Positions 1 to 7,588 of a stretch of DNA of 53,678 bases are shown here, piece by piece. The stretch lies in NCBI GenBank assembly GCA_913774715.1, contig CAJYHS010000142.1, positions 1 through 53,678 of the forward strand. Reading direction: 5' to 3'. The position numbers were made by a program, and so were the translations under genes. Source of the DNA: an uncultured Siphonobacter sp. (GTDB lineage: Bacteria; Bacteroidota; Bacteroidia; Cytophagales; Spirosomataceae). How positions within the stretch are numbered: position 1 is the first letter of the stretch; each line of letters starts with the position of its first letter. The notes under the pieces are model-generated. The model did no database searches. It saw only the letters and a program-made list of their open reading frames with translations, and had not been told where the DNA came from.

Positions 1-78
1 TATAAAAAATACTAAAATATTAAAAAATAGATATCTATTAATAAACGAAATTCTATATAGAAATAATGCAATAAATAA

Positions 79-276
79 AAATATATCATAAACAAAAAGA
101 AGAATATAATACTAAAAGATAACAGGCTAGACATAATTAGCCAAAAGGTTATTCCTTTTATAAAACGAGGTATAGAAACACAAGCTCATAAAATTTCTTC
201 TAGTATCGAAATAGCTTTACAAAAACAATTAAAACTATTTATTAAAAAATCTAAATATCCTCTTAGTATTATTGCT
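79..276 (+). other. In-frame 5' extension of the transpeptidase-like gene, without a canonical start codon
   Basis: The reading frame of the transpeptidase-like gene stays open upstream of its first GTG (277), back to a TAA at 76-78. The 66 extra codons contain no ATG, GTG or TTG. They read like the part of a penicillin-binding protein just before the active site: a segment resembling the 'LQ' helix (IEIALQKQLKLF) and then SIIAVRKGEVIAF, which matches the strand usually written 'vvvd..tGevlA'. I infer that the coding region really begins upstream of 277. It may use a rare start (ATT/ATA), or the gene may have lost its 5' end. Positions 1-78 carry stops in all frames and show no gene. Confidence 0.5.
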
Positions 277-984
277 GTGCGTAAAGGAGAAGTGATTGCA
301 TTTTCTAGCACTTATGGATCAGAATATCCATTTCTTTATAAATCTAATGTAGGGTCAACTTTAAAACCTTTCATATATTGTTTTTTAAGAGAAAAAGGAA
401 TCACTAGGAGTGAATTATTTTCATCAAAAAATAATTCATTAGGCTGGCCAGTGAAAGAGGTTTCTTCACTAGATAATCACATAAATATTCAAGATGCTCT
501 ATTATACTCTAATAATAATGCTTTTTTGAATGCTAGTAATAAAGTCAATTTAAATCTAGTTTTACTATATTTATCATCTGTCTTAGATAAAAACATAGAT
601 CAATTCTACCCTTCAAGTATTTTAGGAGCTACAAAAGATGGATTATCTCTATATGATTTAGCTATATCATACAATAATTTCTTTAGAAGAGATACTGTAA
701 CTCCATTCAAGATAGAATGCTTAAATATTTTAAACAAAATATTTATATATAAAACTGGCATTAACATTAAAAATGCATTTATAAAAACAGGCACAACTAA
801 TGACAATAAAGAGAGATTAGCTGCATTAAATGATGGTGAAACAACTTATATTTTAATGAGAAATGAGAATGATATTGACGACTACACGAAAGAAGGTAAT
901 TTTATTAATCAAATAAAAAACTTCTGGAACTCAATAGTTAAACCTAATCAAAAACCAAAAAATAACGACTATAAATGGACATAA
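277..984 (+). CDS. Minimal penicillin-binding-type transpeptidase domain protein (possibly 5'-truncated)
   Basis: The product is about 235 residues from the GTG, or up to about 300 if the open frame upstream is used. Three motifs of the penicillin-binding transpeptidase fold appear in order: STLK in GSTLKPF (SxxK with the nucleophilic Ser, near residue 28), SNN in a YSNNNAF context (SxN, near residue 79), and KTGTTND (KTG, near residue 170). The wording GSTLKPF is closest to class A/PBP1C-type proteins. There is no glycosyltransferase domain, membrane anchor or signal peptide, although these enzymes act outside the cytoplasmic membrane. The 3' end overlaps the next gene by 10 bp, so the two are probably translationally coupled. 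Base composition is strongly AT-rich, unlike genes after 3 kb, which suggests transfer. The fold is fairly secure; activity and role are unknown. A decaying PBP fragment is the main alternative, but all three motifs are intact. Confidence 0.62.
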   Translation: MRKGEVIAFSSTYGSEYPFLYKSNVGSTLKPFIYCFLREKGITRSELFSSKNNSLGWPVKEVSSLDNHINIQDALLYSNNNAFLNASNKVNLNLVLLYLSSVLDKNIDQFYPSSILGATKDGLSLYDLAISYNNFFRRDTVTPFKIECLNILNKIFIYKTGINIKNAFIKTGTTNDNKERLAALNDGETTYILMRNENDIDDYTKEGNFINQIKNFWNSIVKPNQKPKNNDYKWT

Positions 985-1625
985 AAAATATTTTTACTAG
1001 TAATTCAGCACTACTTATATTTTCATTAACTACTTTAATTGCATTTATATCATGGATAGTTAAGGTTTTTATAGAAAATCCTATAGAGGATTCACGTAAT
1101 ACATTTCATAAGTTTATTGAAAAAAGAATAGAAATATTAACCGAAATAAAATCATTATTAGAGTTTATTAATATTTTTTCAGATGAAGAAACTAGCAAAG
1201 AATATAAGCAAAAACTACAAGACATTTTGATGACAGGAAGATCTGCATATGTAGATAAAAATATGCTTGAACTATCAATTAAAATATCGGCTGATCTTAC
1301 TACAAACAAAAACTCAATTAATAATCTATTAAATATCATAAACAAAGAATTACATACGTCTATATCAAAAATACAAGATGAGCATATTTTTTATAAAAAT
1401 TATTCAAATTTCAATCCAGTAAAGAAAGTTATAAGTTTAACTTATCTATCATTATTATATATCCTTTCTCTCTTATTCATAGCATTAACTATCATTTCTA
1501 TTTTATATTTTTTTTTATATATCTATTTACTATCTATCACTATATGCTTAAAAAGTATCATATATATGGTTACATTCATTATAATATTTTCTTTTTTTAA
1601 TGTATTCAGAAAATTATTTTATTAA
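975..1625 (+). CDS. Hypothetical multi-pass membrane protein, partner of the transpeptidase-like gene
   Basis: The 216-residue product belongs to no family I recognise. A hydrophobic segment lies at about residues 11-33. A soluble, lysine- and glutamate-rich, probably helical middle follows (about 35-140). The C-terminal third is almost wholly hydrophobic (about 146-210) and should hold two to three membrane helices. The ATG at 975 lies inside the last codons of the preceding gene (overlap 975-984), so the two form a tight pair. Composition is extremely AT-rich like its partner. The layout of an anchored soluble helical domain beside an enzyme-like gene would suit a membrane effector or anchor in an accessory system, but that is inference. 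No terminator is evident after the stop. Confidence 0.6.
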   Translation: MDIKNIFTSNSALLIFSLTTLIAFISWIVKVFIENPIEDSRNTFHKFIEKRIEILTEIKSLLEFINIFSDEETSKEYKQKLQDILMTGRSAYVDKNMLELSIKISADLTTNKNSINNLLNIINKELHTSISKIQDEHIFYKNYSNFNPVKKVISLTYLSLLYILSLLFIALTIISILYFFLYIYLLSITICLKSIIYMVTFIIIFSFFNVFRKLFY

Positions 1626-1859
1626 GGTTATTATGAATAACATTGGATACAAAATTCTATTTATGATACTTTAAGTATTAATAGGTAAACCTGGCTATTC
1701 CAAGTATTAAATTTGCATAACATTCCATGCCAGGCGTCAGTTGGAATGACTAGTAAATGTCAGCTGTAACTGAGGGCAGTTGCAAACTTCCTTTCAATTT
1801 CTAATTCCAAGTGACGTCCTTTGTACTTAACACTTGAAACAGCTGGGTTTGTAATTTTA
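1626..1859. other. Intergenic region at a composition change, with small inverted repeats
   Basis: This gap separates the convergent AT-rich pair and the minus-strand hypothetical gene. G+C rises noticeably from about 1680 onward. Two short inverted repeats lie here: CCTGGC at 1690-1695 with GCCAGG at 1729-1734, and CATTCCA at 1721-1727 with TGGAATG at 1742-1748. I see no T-rich terminator and no obvious attachment-site direct repeat. Confidence 0.35.
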
Positions 1860-2558
1860 TCATTCGGATTCAAATTTTCTGTTAAGGAGAATATCATACT
1901 CCTGTTGTGTATAAAACCTTGTTTTTATCATAACTCTGTTCTTAACGTTATAAATATAGTCAGTATCATTATCGCACCTAATACCCCAAAGACCGAAATA
2001 ATCAGCTTTCTTAAATGAATCTATGTTTTCATCAACGTTCAGCCTTACTCTGTAAGCACAAACTTCATAAGTGTCAATCTTATTAAAAATTGGAACATGA
2101 ATAGATTTTATAGAAGTCGTGTCTGTCTTAATTTTGGCATAGTGTCGTAAGAGAGTTTGAACAGTTTCATCTACCACCTCATCAATACTATCTGGATATA
2201 AAGGATAAATAATTATCTCAATATCTCTAAATACAAACTTTGCAACTTCAATATCAGGGATGTATTGCTTATTTTTTGAGAAAAGCTCTCTTATCCTTTT
2301 GAATATTGGTTTCCATAAGTATCCAAGTCCAACTTTTACTCCGTCCTCAAAATAGTCTTTTGCAATGTCTGCAAAGTGAACGTTGTTTATTATTTCAATA
2401 ACAAATTCATAAAGTCCGCCACCCATAGCATCTGTCGGCTGACTTGTAATTTCAGTATCAAACTCTTTTGATAGATTGGCTTTGAATGCTTCAATGTTTT
2501 CAAAGTCATCACCTTCTGGATATCTCCAATAAGAAAGTTTTATTTTGATATTTGACAT
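1860..2558 (-). CDS. Hypothetical protein of an accessory region
   Basis: The 232-residue product was not recognised. It is mostly soluble, mixed alpha/beta in appearance, with no signal peptide. A moderately hydrophobic stretch around residues 75-95 (DGVKVGLGYLWKPIF) might contact a membrane. The ATG at 2558 is the first in frame. The gene is AT-richer than the chromosomal backbone to its right but less so than the two genes to its left. It stands alone, with a palindrome-bearing non-coding block directly upstream of its start. Isolation, composition and lack of a known family fit a gene carried by mobile DNA. No function is proposed. Confidence 0.6.
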   Translation of the reverse strand: MSNIKIKLSYWRYPEGDDFENIEAFKANLSKEFDTEITSQPTDAMGGGLYEFVIEIINNVHFADIAKDYFEDGVKVGLGYLWKPIFKRIRELFSKNKQYIPDIEVAKFVFRDIEIIIYPLYPDSIDEVVDETVQTLLRHYAKIKTDTTSIKSIHVPIFNKIDTYEVCAYRVRLNVDENIDSFKKADYFGLWGIRCDNDTDYIYNVKNRVMIKTRFYTQQEYDILLNRKFESE

Positions 2559-2720
2559 TGTTAGTGTCTTTTTGCTGTTTTGTCGCGAACGTTTTGTGCT
2601 TCGCGTTTGGGCGGGTTTTGTAGTACAAAACTACATTTCATTACTAAAGTTCACCAGAAGCACAAGACTTTACATTTGTCGTCAACTTACCTGACGCAAA
2701 ACACCAAACTTCACCCCTTG
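2559..2720. repeat. Palindrome-bearing non-coding block, possibly a mobile-cassette boundary
   Basis: Immediately upstream of the minus-strand hypothetical gene lies a block with a perfect inverted repeat, GTTTTGTA at 2615-2622 and TACAAAAC at 2624-2631, separated by one base. It also contains GTCA/TGAC at 2682-2696 and several GTTTTG/CAAAAC words. The block's style resembles sequence I have met beside hypothetical single genes in other Bacteroidota; this is recollection, not a search. It is not a clear integron attC site, since I could not identify the paired core sites. Confidence 0.35.
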
Positions 2721-3098
2721 AAAATTCGTAGTTTTTAAAGGCTTTCCTGGACAAGCGATTGGGTAACTACCTCCACTCACCTTTGAGACAGACGGTAGTC
2801 AGCTAGCTGGCGACCCGTAGAAAGTGATCTCTGGTCGTTTTACCTTTTGCAGGAAATAGGATCAAAAGTCAGTGGTCGCTCCAAACGTAGGACTAGAGTA
2901 ATGATCGCATGAACCGCTGGTCCAGATTATCGGCAGGATACCTTTCCTATTTTGCCGATAGTCCGCTTAGGCTTGGATTACTACTCCGGTAAGGCCCAAA
3001 TTACCGCCGATTAAAAGACGTGGTGTTTGGCTAATCCTCAACACTACCGCCACGCTCAACCTTTTTTCTTTTAACATACGCTAAACGTACAACCGCCT
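2721..3098. other. Intergenic region upstream of the OmpA-like lipoprotein gene
   Basis: No open reading frame is convincing here. A hairpin is possible from TATCGGCA at 2928-2935 and TGCCGATA at 2953-2960, whose loop can itself pair (AGGA with TCCT). The stretch is long enough for a promoter and leader of the downstream gene, but no TAnnTTTG octamer was found. Confidence 0.3.
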
Positions 3099-4130
3099 AT
3101 GATCAGATCCTTCAAATCACTGCTTATGCTGGCTTGCTTTGGGTGGATTATTTCAAGTACCTCCTGCCAGAAGTCCGGTAAAGAAAATGAAAAAACTACC
3201 GAGGCAGTCCAATCCAATGAAACCGACCCCAAAGCAGAGGCTTCAAATGCGGAAGCTTCCAAACCTTTTGATGTAAGCACCATTCCGGTATCTACTCATC
3301 CGCTTGAAGCTTTTCCGTTTTTCAGTCTGCCCAAGGGCTTAGCCGAACAAAACAAGCCCGTCCAGCGGTCCTTTGACAAGCTGTTCTTTGCACTAAATGG
3401 TGTGATGACGCCGCTGGAAGGAAAAGTCTGGAAGAGTTATATCGTTACACAGCCGGGTAGTAACGAGGAATGGTCACTGCCTTATTTTGAAAAAAGCTAC
3501 GATGACGCCATCACTAAAGTGGGAGGTGTCAAGGTCTTTGATGGTGAAATTACGAGTGCAGAGTACGAACGTTACCATAATCAGGCCCCTTATTTAGGCG
3601 AAGATGGCTCGATTGGGTATACCGAAGAAAACATAAAGACCTACGTCATTCGCCGGGCGGATGGTGGTGACATTTACATCCAGCTCAGCGGAAACACGGC
3701 TTCCGGTAAACTCAATATCCTGCAAAAAGAAGCGTTCAAGCAAACCATCACCCTGCTGAAATCCGAGCAAATCCAGAGCCAGCTGGCGGAAAAAGGGAAA
3801 GCGGTCCTCTACATCAATTTTGATACCGATAAAGCCACGTTGAAACCGGAAGGTCAGGAGGCGGTGAAGGAAATCGAAAAAGTACTTACCAGCGATAAGG
3901 GCCTTAAGCTTAGCATCGAAGGGCATACCGATGATACCGGCAATGCTGACCATAACAAAAAGCTGTCGGAAGACCGGGCTAACACGGTACTCAAAGCGTT
4001 AACCGCATCCGGTATTGAGGCATCCCGATTGAAAGCCGTCGGCTACGGTGCCCAGAAACCCTTAGTACCGAATGACTCAGAAGATAATAAAGCAAAGAAT
4101 CGACGCGTAGAACTAGTGAAGATAATTTAG
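3099..4130 (+). CDS. OmpA-family outer-membrane lipoprotein
   Basis: The 343-residue protein starts with a lipoprotein signal ending in a lipobox S-T-S-C with Cys23, followed by a short Lys/Glu-rich linker. Residues about 55-220 form an unrecognised periplasmic domain. The C-terminal 110 residues are an OmpA-like peptidoglycan-binding domain: it opens with INFDTDKATLKPEG, has IEGHTDDTG in the middle and closes with the typical NRRVEL signature. The family anchors the outer membrane to peptidoglycan. The gene stands alone and ends at a strong hairpin shared with the convergent ara operon. Domain assignment is firm; the role of the middle region is unknown. Confidence 0.9.
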   Translation: MIRSFKSLLMLACFGWIISSTSCQKSGKENEKTTEAVQSNETDPKAEASNAEASKPFDVSTIPVSTHPLEAFPFFSLPKGLAEQNKPVQRSFDKLFFALNGVMTPLEGKVWKSYIVTQPGSNEEWSLPYFEKSYDDAITKVGGVKVFDGEITSAEYERYHNQAPYLGEDGSIGYTEENIKTYVIRRADGGDIYIQLSGNTASGKLNILQKEAFKQTITLLKSEQIQSQLAEKGKAVLYINFDTDKATLKPEGQEAVKEIEKVLTSDKGLKLSIEGHTDDTGNADHNKKLSEDRANTVLKALTASGIEASRLKAVGYGAQKPLVPNDSEDNKAKNRRVELVKII

Positions 4131-4166
4131 TAAACCTAAAAGCTAACGTTCTACATTATAAACTAA

Positions 4167-4194
4167 TAAACGGCAGGTAAGAACCTGCCGTTTA
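4167..4194. terminator. Bidirectional terminator hairpin
   Basis: A perfect stem (TAAACGGCAGGT against ACCTGCCGTTTA, loop AAGA) lies between the convergent OmpA-like gene and the HAD phosphatase gene. It is AT-flanked and can serve both strands. Confidence 0.75.
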
Positions 4195-4238
4195 TATTAA
4201 AAACGAGATCCACCTCTCGCCCCAGTATTGTCTCGGCA

Positions 4239-4895
4239 TTACTTTGCCAGTTCCTCTTCCAGATCAATCTCCGTATAATCTTTCACACATTTCCGAACGC
4301 TGGTAAAAGTTTCGAATTCTTCGGCCTGGTGGGTAGTTGTAAGGATAATCGCTTCCATTCCGGCGTTAAAGGCCGTGCGGGCTCCCGTGGGCGAATCTTC
4401 GAAGACCAGACAGGCTTCGGGCTCCACGCCCAGCGTCTGAGCTACCTGAAAAAATACGCTCGGATCGGGCTTTCCTTTCTTAACGTCGCGGTCGCAAACG
4501 ATGGCCTGGAAATAATGCCGGATGTTGAGGTTATCGAGCACGTAGTCCACGTTTTCGTAGCGGGCCGCCGTGCCAATGCCCATCGGAATATTCAGTTCTG
4601 CAGCTTTGGCCAGTAATTCGGGTAAGCCGTCAATAAGGCGAAGCTGCTCCAGAAAAATCTCCCGATAGCGGGCTTCTTTCTCGGCTGAAATGCGATCCCT
4701 TTCTTCAAAGGTGTATTGATCGCCGAAAATCCGTACCAGAATATCATCATTCATGCCGTGGCAGGTGGCAATGACTTCTTCCAGGGTAAGCTCCCTGCCT
4801 ACCTCGGCCAGTTTCGATTGCCAGGCGTGGTGGTGTACCATCATGTTATCCACCATCGTCCCATCCATATCGAAGATTAACGCTTTCTTTTTCAT
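4239..4895 (-). CDS. HAD-superfamily phosphatase, last gene of the ara operon
   Basis: The 218-residue protein has all HAD motifs: DMDGT with nucleophile Asp9 and acid/base Asp11, the Thr of GTA at 109, Lys142 in KGKPDP, and the acidic pair Glu166-Asp167 in FEDSPTG. The helical cap between motifs I and II makes it subfamily IA, near beta-phosphoglucomutases and sugar-phosphate phosphatases. It lies downstream of araB-araA-araD and the symporter. By analogy with Bacillus AraL, also a HAD enzyme in an arabinose operon, it may remove toxic or wrong sugar phosphates; this is inference and AraL belongs to another subfamily. A 181-bp gap with a nested inverted repeat separates it from the symporter gene. 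Confidence 0.85.
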   Translation of the reverse strand: MKKKALIFDMDGTMVDNMMVHHHAWQSKLAEVGRELTLEEVIATCHGMNDDILVRIFGDQYTFEERDRISAEKEARYREIFLEQLRLIDGLPELLAKAAELNIPMGIGTAARYENVDYVLDNLNIRHYFQAIVCDRDVKKGKPDPSVFFQVAQTLGVEPEACLVFEDSPTGARTAFNAGMEAIILTTTHQAEEFETFTSVRKCVKDYTEIDLEEELAK

Positions 4896-4912
4896 GCGAC
4901 AAAAATAGTTTT

Positions 4913-5076
4913 CAGTTGGCTGTTTACCGTTTTCAGTTGCGTTAATAATAAAATCTTAACCCTGTACCCGTACTTAACTACAGAGTTCCTCAGAGTTAGA
5001 ACACAGAGTAACACTGTGCATAACTTTGAGGAACTCCGTGGTTAATTCTAACTAACTGAAAACGGTAAACTGACAA
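4913..5076. repeat. Nested inverted-repeat element between symporter and HAD genes
   Basis: The outer arms of about 25 bases (4913-4937 and 5052-5076) are inverted copies differing at about three positions, sharing the core TTTACCGTTTTCAGTT. Inside are a second inverted pair, GAGTTCCTCAGAGTTA near 4984 with TAACTTTGAGGAACTC near 5021, and a small central hairpin CACAG/CTGTG. Three nested layers suggest a mobile miniature element or a long structured RNA. The right arm contains the words TGACAAC and ACTGACAACT, which also make up the tandem repeat near 32.2 kb. Confidence 0.6.
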
Positions 5077-6735
5077 CTAATAGAAGACTCCGTAAATCGT
5101 CAGAATCAGTCCGGTAATAGTTAAGGCTCCGATTAAGAAAGGCGTCGAGACCTTAAACCAGCTGGACTCCACCACGAAGGCTTTCGGATTGTCTTTTCCT
5201 TTGGATTCAAACCAACTGATTGCGACGTGAACGACCACGCAAATCCAGAACACCGTACCCATCCGGTTCAGGAAGGGCATGTCAGGAGCCTGATACTTGA
5301 ACAGCGTAGACAGGGGAATACTCAGCAGAGCCGATACCAAAGCCCCGTTGGTAGTGGCTTTTTTCCAGAAGAAGCCCAAGAGGAAAATCGCCAGGATGCC
5401 CGGAGAAATGAAGCCCGTATACTCCTGAATGTATTCGAAGCCCTGACCGAAATTCCGCAGGAAAGGACTTAATACCAAGGCAATAGCAAAGGCAATCACG
5501 ATGGAAACGCGGCCCATCCATACGGTTTGTTTCTCGTCCAGATTCGGGTTAAAGAATTTCTTGTGAATATCCAGTACGTAAATCGTAGAAATACTGTTTG
5601 CCTTACCCGCCAGCGAAGCCACAATGGCCGCCGTCAGAGCCGCAAATGCCAGCCCTTTCAAACCTGCGGGTAACAAGTTCAGCAATACTGGATAGGAGTT
5701 ATCAGGCTTGACGACTCCGCCTTCGGTAATTCCCTGAACGATCGAAGCATCGGCGTTTTCCTGAAACAGTACATACGCCGCCAGACCGGGTAATACCACG
5801 ATGAACGGCATCATTATTTTCAGAAACGAAGCGAAAAGCAAGCCATTCCGGGCCGTGCTCAGATCCGCTCCCAACGCCCGCTGGGTAATGTACTGGTTAC
5901 AGCCGAAGTAGTTGAAGTTTACAATCCACTGCCCGCCGATGATGAACATCATCATGCCAGGTAACTGGTTGTAGGCATCAATAAATCCGCCGCGACCGTC
6001 GTGTACACTATACTGCCCCGGCGAAAAGACCATGTGCATATGGCTGTCGGCTTTCTCTTTCAGGAGACTTAATCCTTCCAGCACACCGGAACCCGTTCCC
6101 ACCCGATCCGACAGTAAGTCCAGAGCCAGATAGGTAGTAGCTAACCCACCCACGACCAGACAAACCACCTGAATCACGTCGGTATAACCAATTACCTTCA
6201 TTCCGCCCAGGGTAATAAATACGGCAAAGACCGTCAGAAAAATGGCGGAGAGCATAAAGCCGAAACCTGTCATTTTCTCGAGACTAATAGCTCCCAAATA
6301 GATAATGGACGTCAGGTTTACGAGAATGTACAAGAGCAGCCAGAATACCGCCATGATGGTAGCCAGCCGTTTGTCGTACCGCACCTGAAGGAACTGCGGC
6401 ATGGTGTATATCTTGTTTTTGATATACATCGGCAGGAAGTAAATGGCAATGATGATCAGCGAGAAAGCTCCGGCTATTTCATAGACTGAAATGGCCAGAC
6501 CCAACTGAAAGGCCTGCCCGCTCATACCAATGAACTGTTCCGCTGAAATGTTGGAGGCGATGATGGAGGAACCAATGGCCCACCAGGTAAGCGAACCTTC
6601 GGCCAGGAAGAAATCCTTGGAATCGGCCGTTTGTTTGCCCTTATTTTTGAAGACCCAGTAACCGTACACGGCCACAATCACGAAATAAATCAGAAATATC
6701 GCGTAGTCAATGGATTCTAGTCCCAGCGTTATCAT
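5077..6735 (-). CDS. Sodium:solute symporter (SSS/SGLT family), probable arabinose importer
   Basis: The 552-residue protein is highly hydrophobic, with about 13-14 membrane helices typical of the SSS family. It opens with a helix (IDYAIFLIYFVIVAVYGYWV) followed by the family-typical FFLAEGSLTWWAIGSSIIASNISAE region, where the sodium site lies in related transporters. Length matches SGLT-like bacterial sugar symporters. It follows araD by 43 bp and is probably co-transcribed with araB-araA-araD, so L-arabinose or an arabinose derivative is the likely substrate. That substrate is inferred from context, not from residues. It would move sugar over the inner membrane after SusC/D and the glycosidases have acted. 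Confidence 0.88.
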   Translation of the reverse strand: MITLGLESIDYAIFLIYFVIVAVYGYWVFKNKGKQTADSKDFFLAEGSLTWWAIGSSIIASNISAEQFIGMSGQAFQLGLAISVYEIAGAFSLIIIAIYFLPMYIKNKIYTMPQFLQVRYDKRLATIMAVFWLLLYILVNLTSIIYLGAISLEKMTGFGFMLSAIFLTVFAVFITLGGMKVIGYTDVIQVVCLVVGGLATTYLALDLLSDRVGTGSGVLEGLSLLKEKADSHMHMVFSPGQYSVHDGRGGFIDAYNQLPGMMMFIIGGQWIVNFNYFGCNQYITQRALGADLSTARNGLLFASFLKIMMPFIVVLPGLAAYVLFQENADASIVQGITEGGVVKPDNSYPVLLNLLPAGLKGLAFAALTAAIVASLAGKANSISTIYVLDIHKKFFNPNLDEKQTVWMGRVSIVIAFAIALVLSPFLRNFGQGFEYIQEYTGFISPGILAIFLLGFFWKKATTNGALVSALLSIPLSTLFKYQAPDMPFLNRMGTVFWICVVVHVAISWFESKGKDNPKAFVVESSWFKVSTPFLIGALTITGLILTIYGVFY

Positions 6736-6778
6736 GCAGACTTAGAGGATTTATTAGGATAGAGAAAGTGGTTTGTAC

Positions 6779-7480
6779 TTAACAGCCTTGACCGTAATAG
6801 GCATCTTTACCGTGCTTGCGGAAAAAGTGCTTGTCAATCAGGGTTTGTTTCAGTCGGGGAACGTCCGGACGAAGCGTGCAGGAGAGGTAAGCCATTTGAG
6901 CCACGGCTTCGAGAACACCAGCGTTATACACCGCTTTTTCTGCCGTTTTTCCCCAGGTAAAGGGAGCGTGATTCCCGAGCAGGACCATTTCTACTTCTTC
7001 ATACGAAAGCTGACGACGCTCAAATTCATTCAGCACCTGAAAACCCGTTTCGTATTCGTAGTTACCCTTGATCATCTCGTCTTCCATCGGTGGAGCACAG
7101 GGGATATCAACGGTGAGGTGATCGGCGTGCGTGGTTCCTAAAATGGGAATATCCAGTTGAGCCTGAGCCCAGGCCGTAGCGTACATGCTGTGCGTGTGTA
7201 CAATGCCACCAATGTTTTCCCAGTGTTTGAAAAGCACGGCGTGGGTTTTCGTATCGGACGAAGGACGCTTGGTCCCTTCCACTACCTGAGCGTCATAATC
7301 GCAGATGACGATATCTTCAGGCTTGAGAAATTCGTAAGGAACGCCGGAAGGTTTAATAGCAAAAACGCCTTTTTCCCGATCCACTACCGAAGCATTACCA
7401 AAGGTAAATACTACGAGATTTAGCTTGGGAAGCATCATGTTTGCTTCGTAACACTCCTCTTTTAGACTTTTATAACTCAT
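6779..7480 (-). CDS. araD: L-ribulose-5-phosphate 4-epimerase
   Basis: The 233-residue enzyme converts L-ribulose 5-phosphate to D-xylulose 5-phosphate in the cytoplasm, feeding the pentose phosphate pathway. The metal ligands and catalytic residues fall at the same numbers as in the Escherichia coli enzyme: Asp76, His95 and His97 (in GGIVHTH), His171 (in LGNHAPF) and Tyr229 near the C-terminus (AYYGQGC). The phosphate-binding region FTFGNASVVDR and KPSGV near residues 26-46 is intact. It is the third catabolic gene in the order araB, araA, araD, with a 108-bp gap to araA that holds a nested hairpin. Full length and complete. Confidence 0.96.
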   Translation of the reverse strand: MSYKSLKEECYEANMMLPKLNLVVFTFGNASVVDREKGVFAIKPSGVPYEFLKPEDIVICDYDAQVVEGTKRPSSDTKTHAVLFKHWENIGGIVHTHSMYATAWAQAQLDIPILGTTHADHLTVDIPCAPPMEDEMIKGNYEYETGFQVLNEFERRQLSYEEVEMVLLGNHAPFTWGKTAEKAVYNAGVLEAVAQMAYLSCTLRPDVPRLKQTLIDKHFFRKHGKDAYYGQGC

Positions 7481-7524
7481 ACGAATGGGGAGTTTTAATA
7501 TCAGTAGTTCAGCTTAGGAATGCC

Positions 7525-7562
7525 GCTGCCAGCGTGGCCCGGCCAGCCTTTTCGCTGGCAGC
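7525..7562. repeat. Nested hairpin between araA and araD
   Basis: GCTGCCAGCG (7525-7534) pairs with CGCTGGCAGC (7553-7562), and the loop contains a second palindrome TGGC-CCG-GCCA (7535-7545). It lies in the operon's intercistronic gap, with no T-run on the minus strand. It could stabilise or process the mRNA rather than end it. Confidence 0.6.
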
Positions 7563-7588
7563 ACATGTTCCCTTACATTCTAATTAGT

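Noticed and set aside
1106-1345. Minus-strand open frame inside the membrane-protein gene
   Set aside because: It lies wholly within a plausible plus-strand gene that overlaps its upstream neighbour in the manner of an operon, and its translation is low-complexity. AT-rich DNA gives chance frames.
1821-2018. Plus-strand 65-codon frame
   Set aside because: It overlaps the 3' end of the longer, more protein-like minus-strand gene and is itself unlike any protein.
2581-2720. Integron attC site
   Set aside because: The block has inverted repeats, but I could not find paired 7-base core sites with the AAC/GTT ends, and no integrase gene is in view.
5227-5472. Plus-strand frames opposite the symporter and other ara genes
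   Set aside because: They are antisense images of well-supported enzymes and transporters and show no family motifs.
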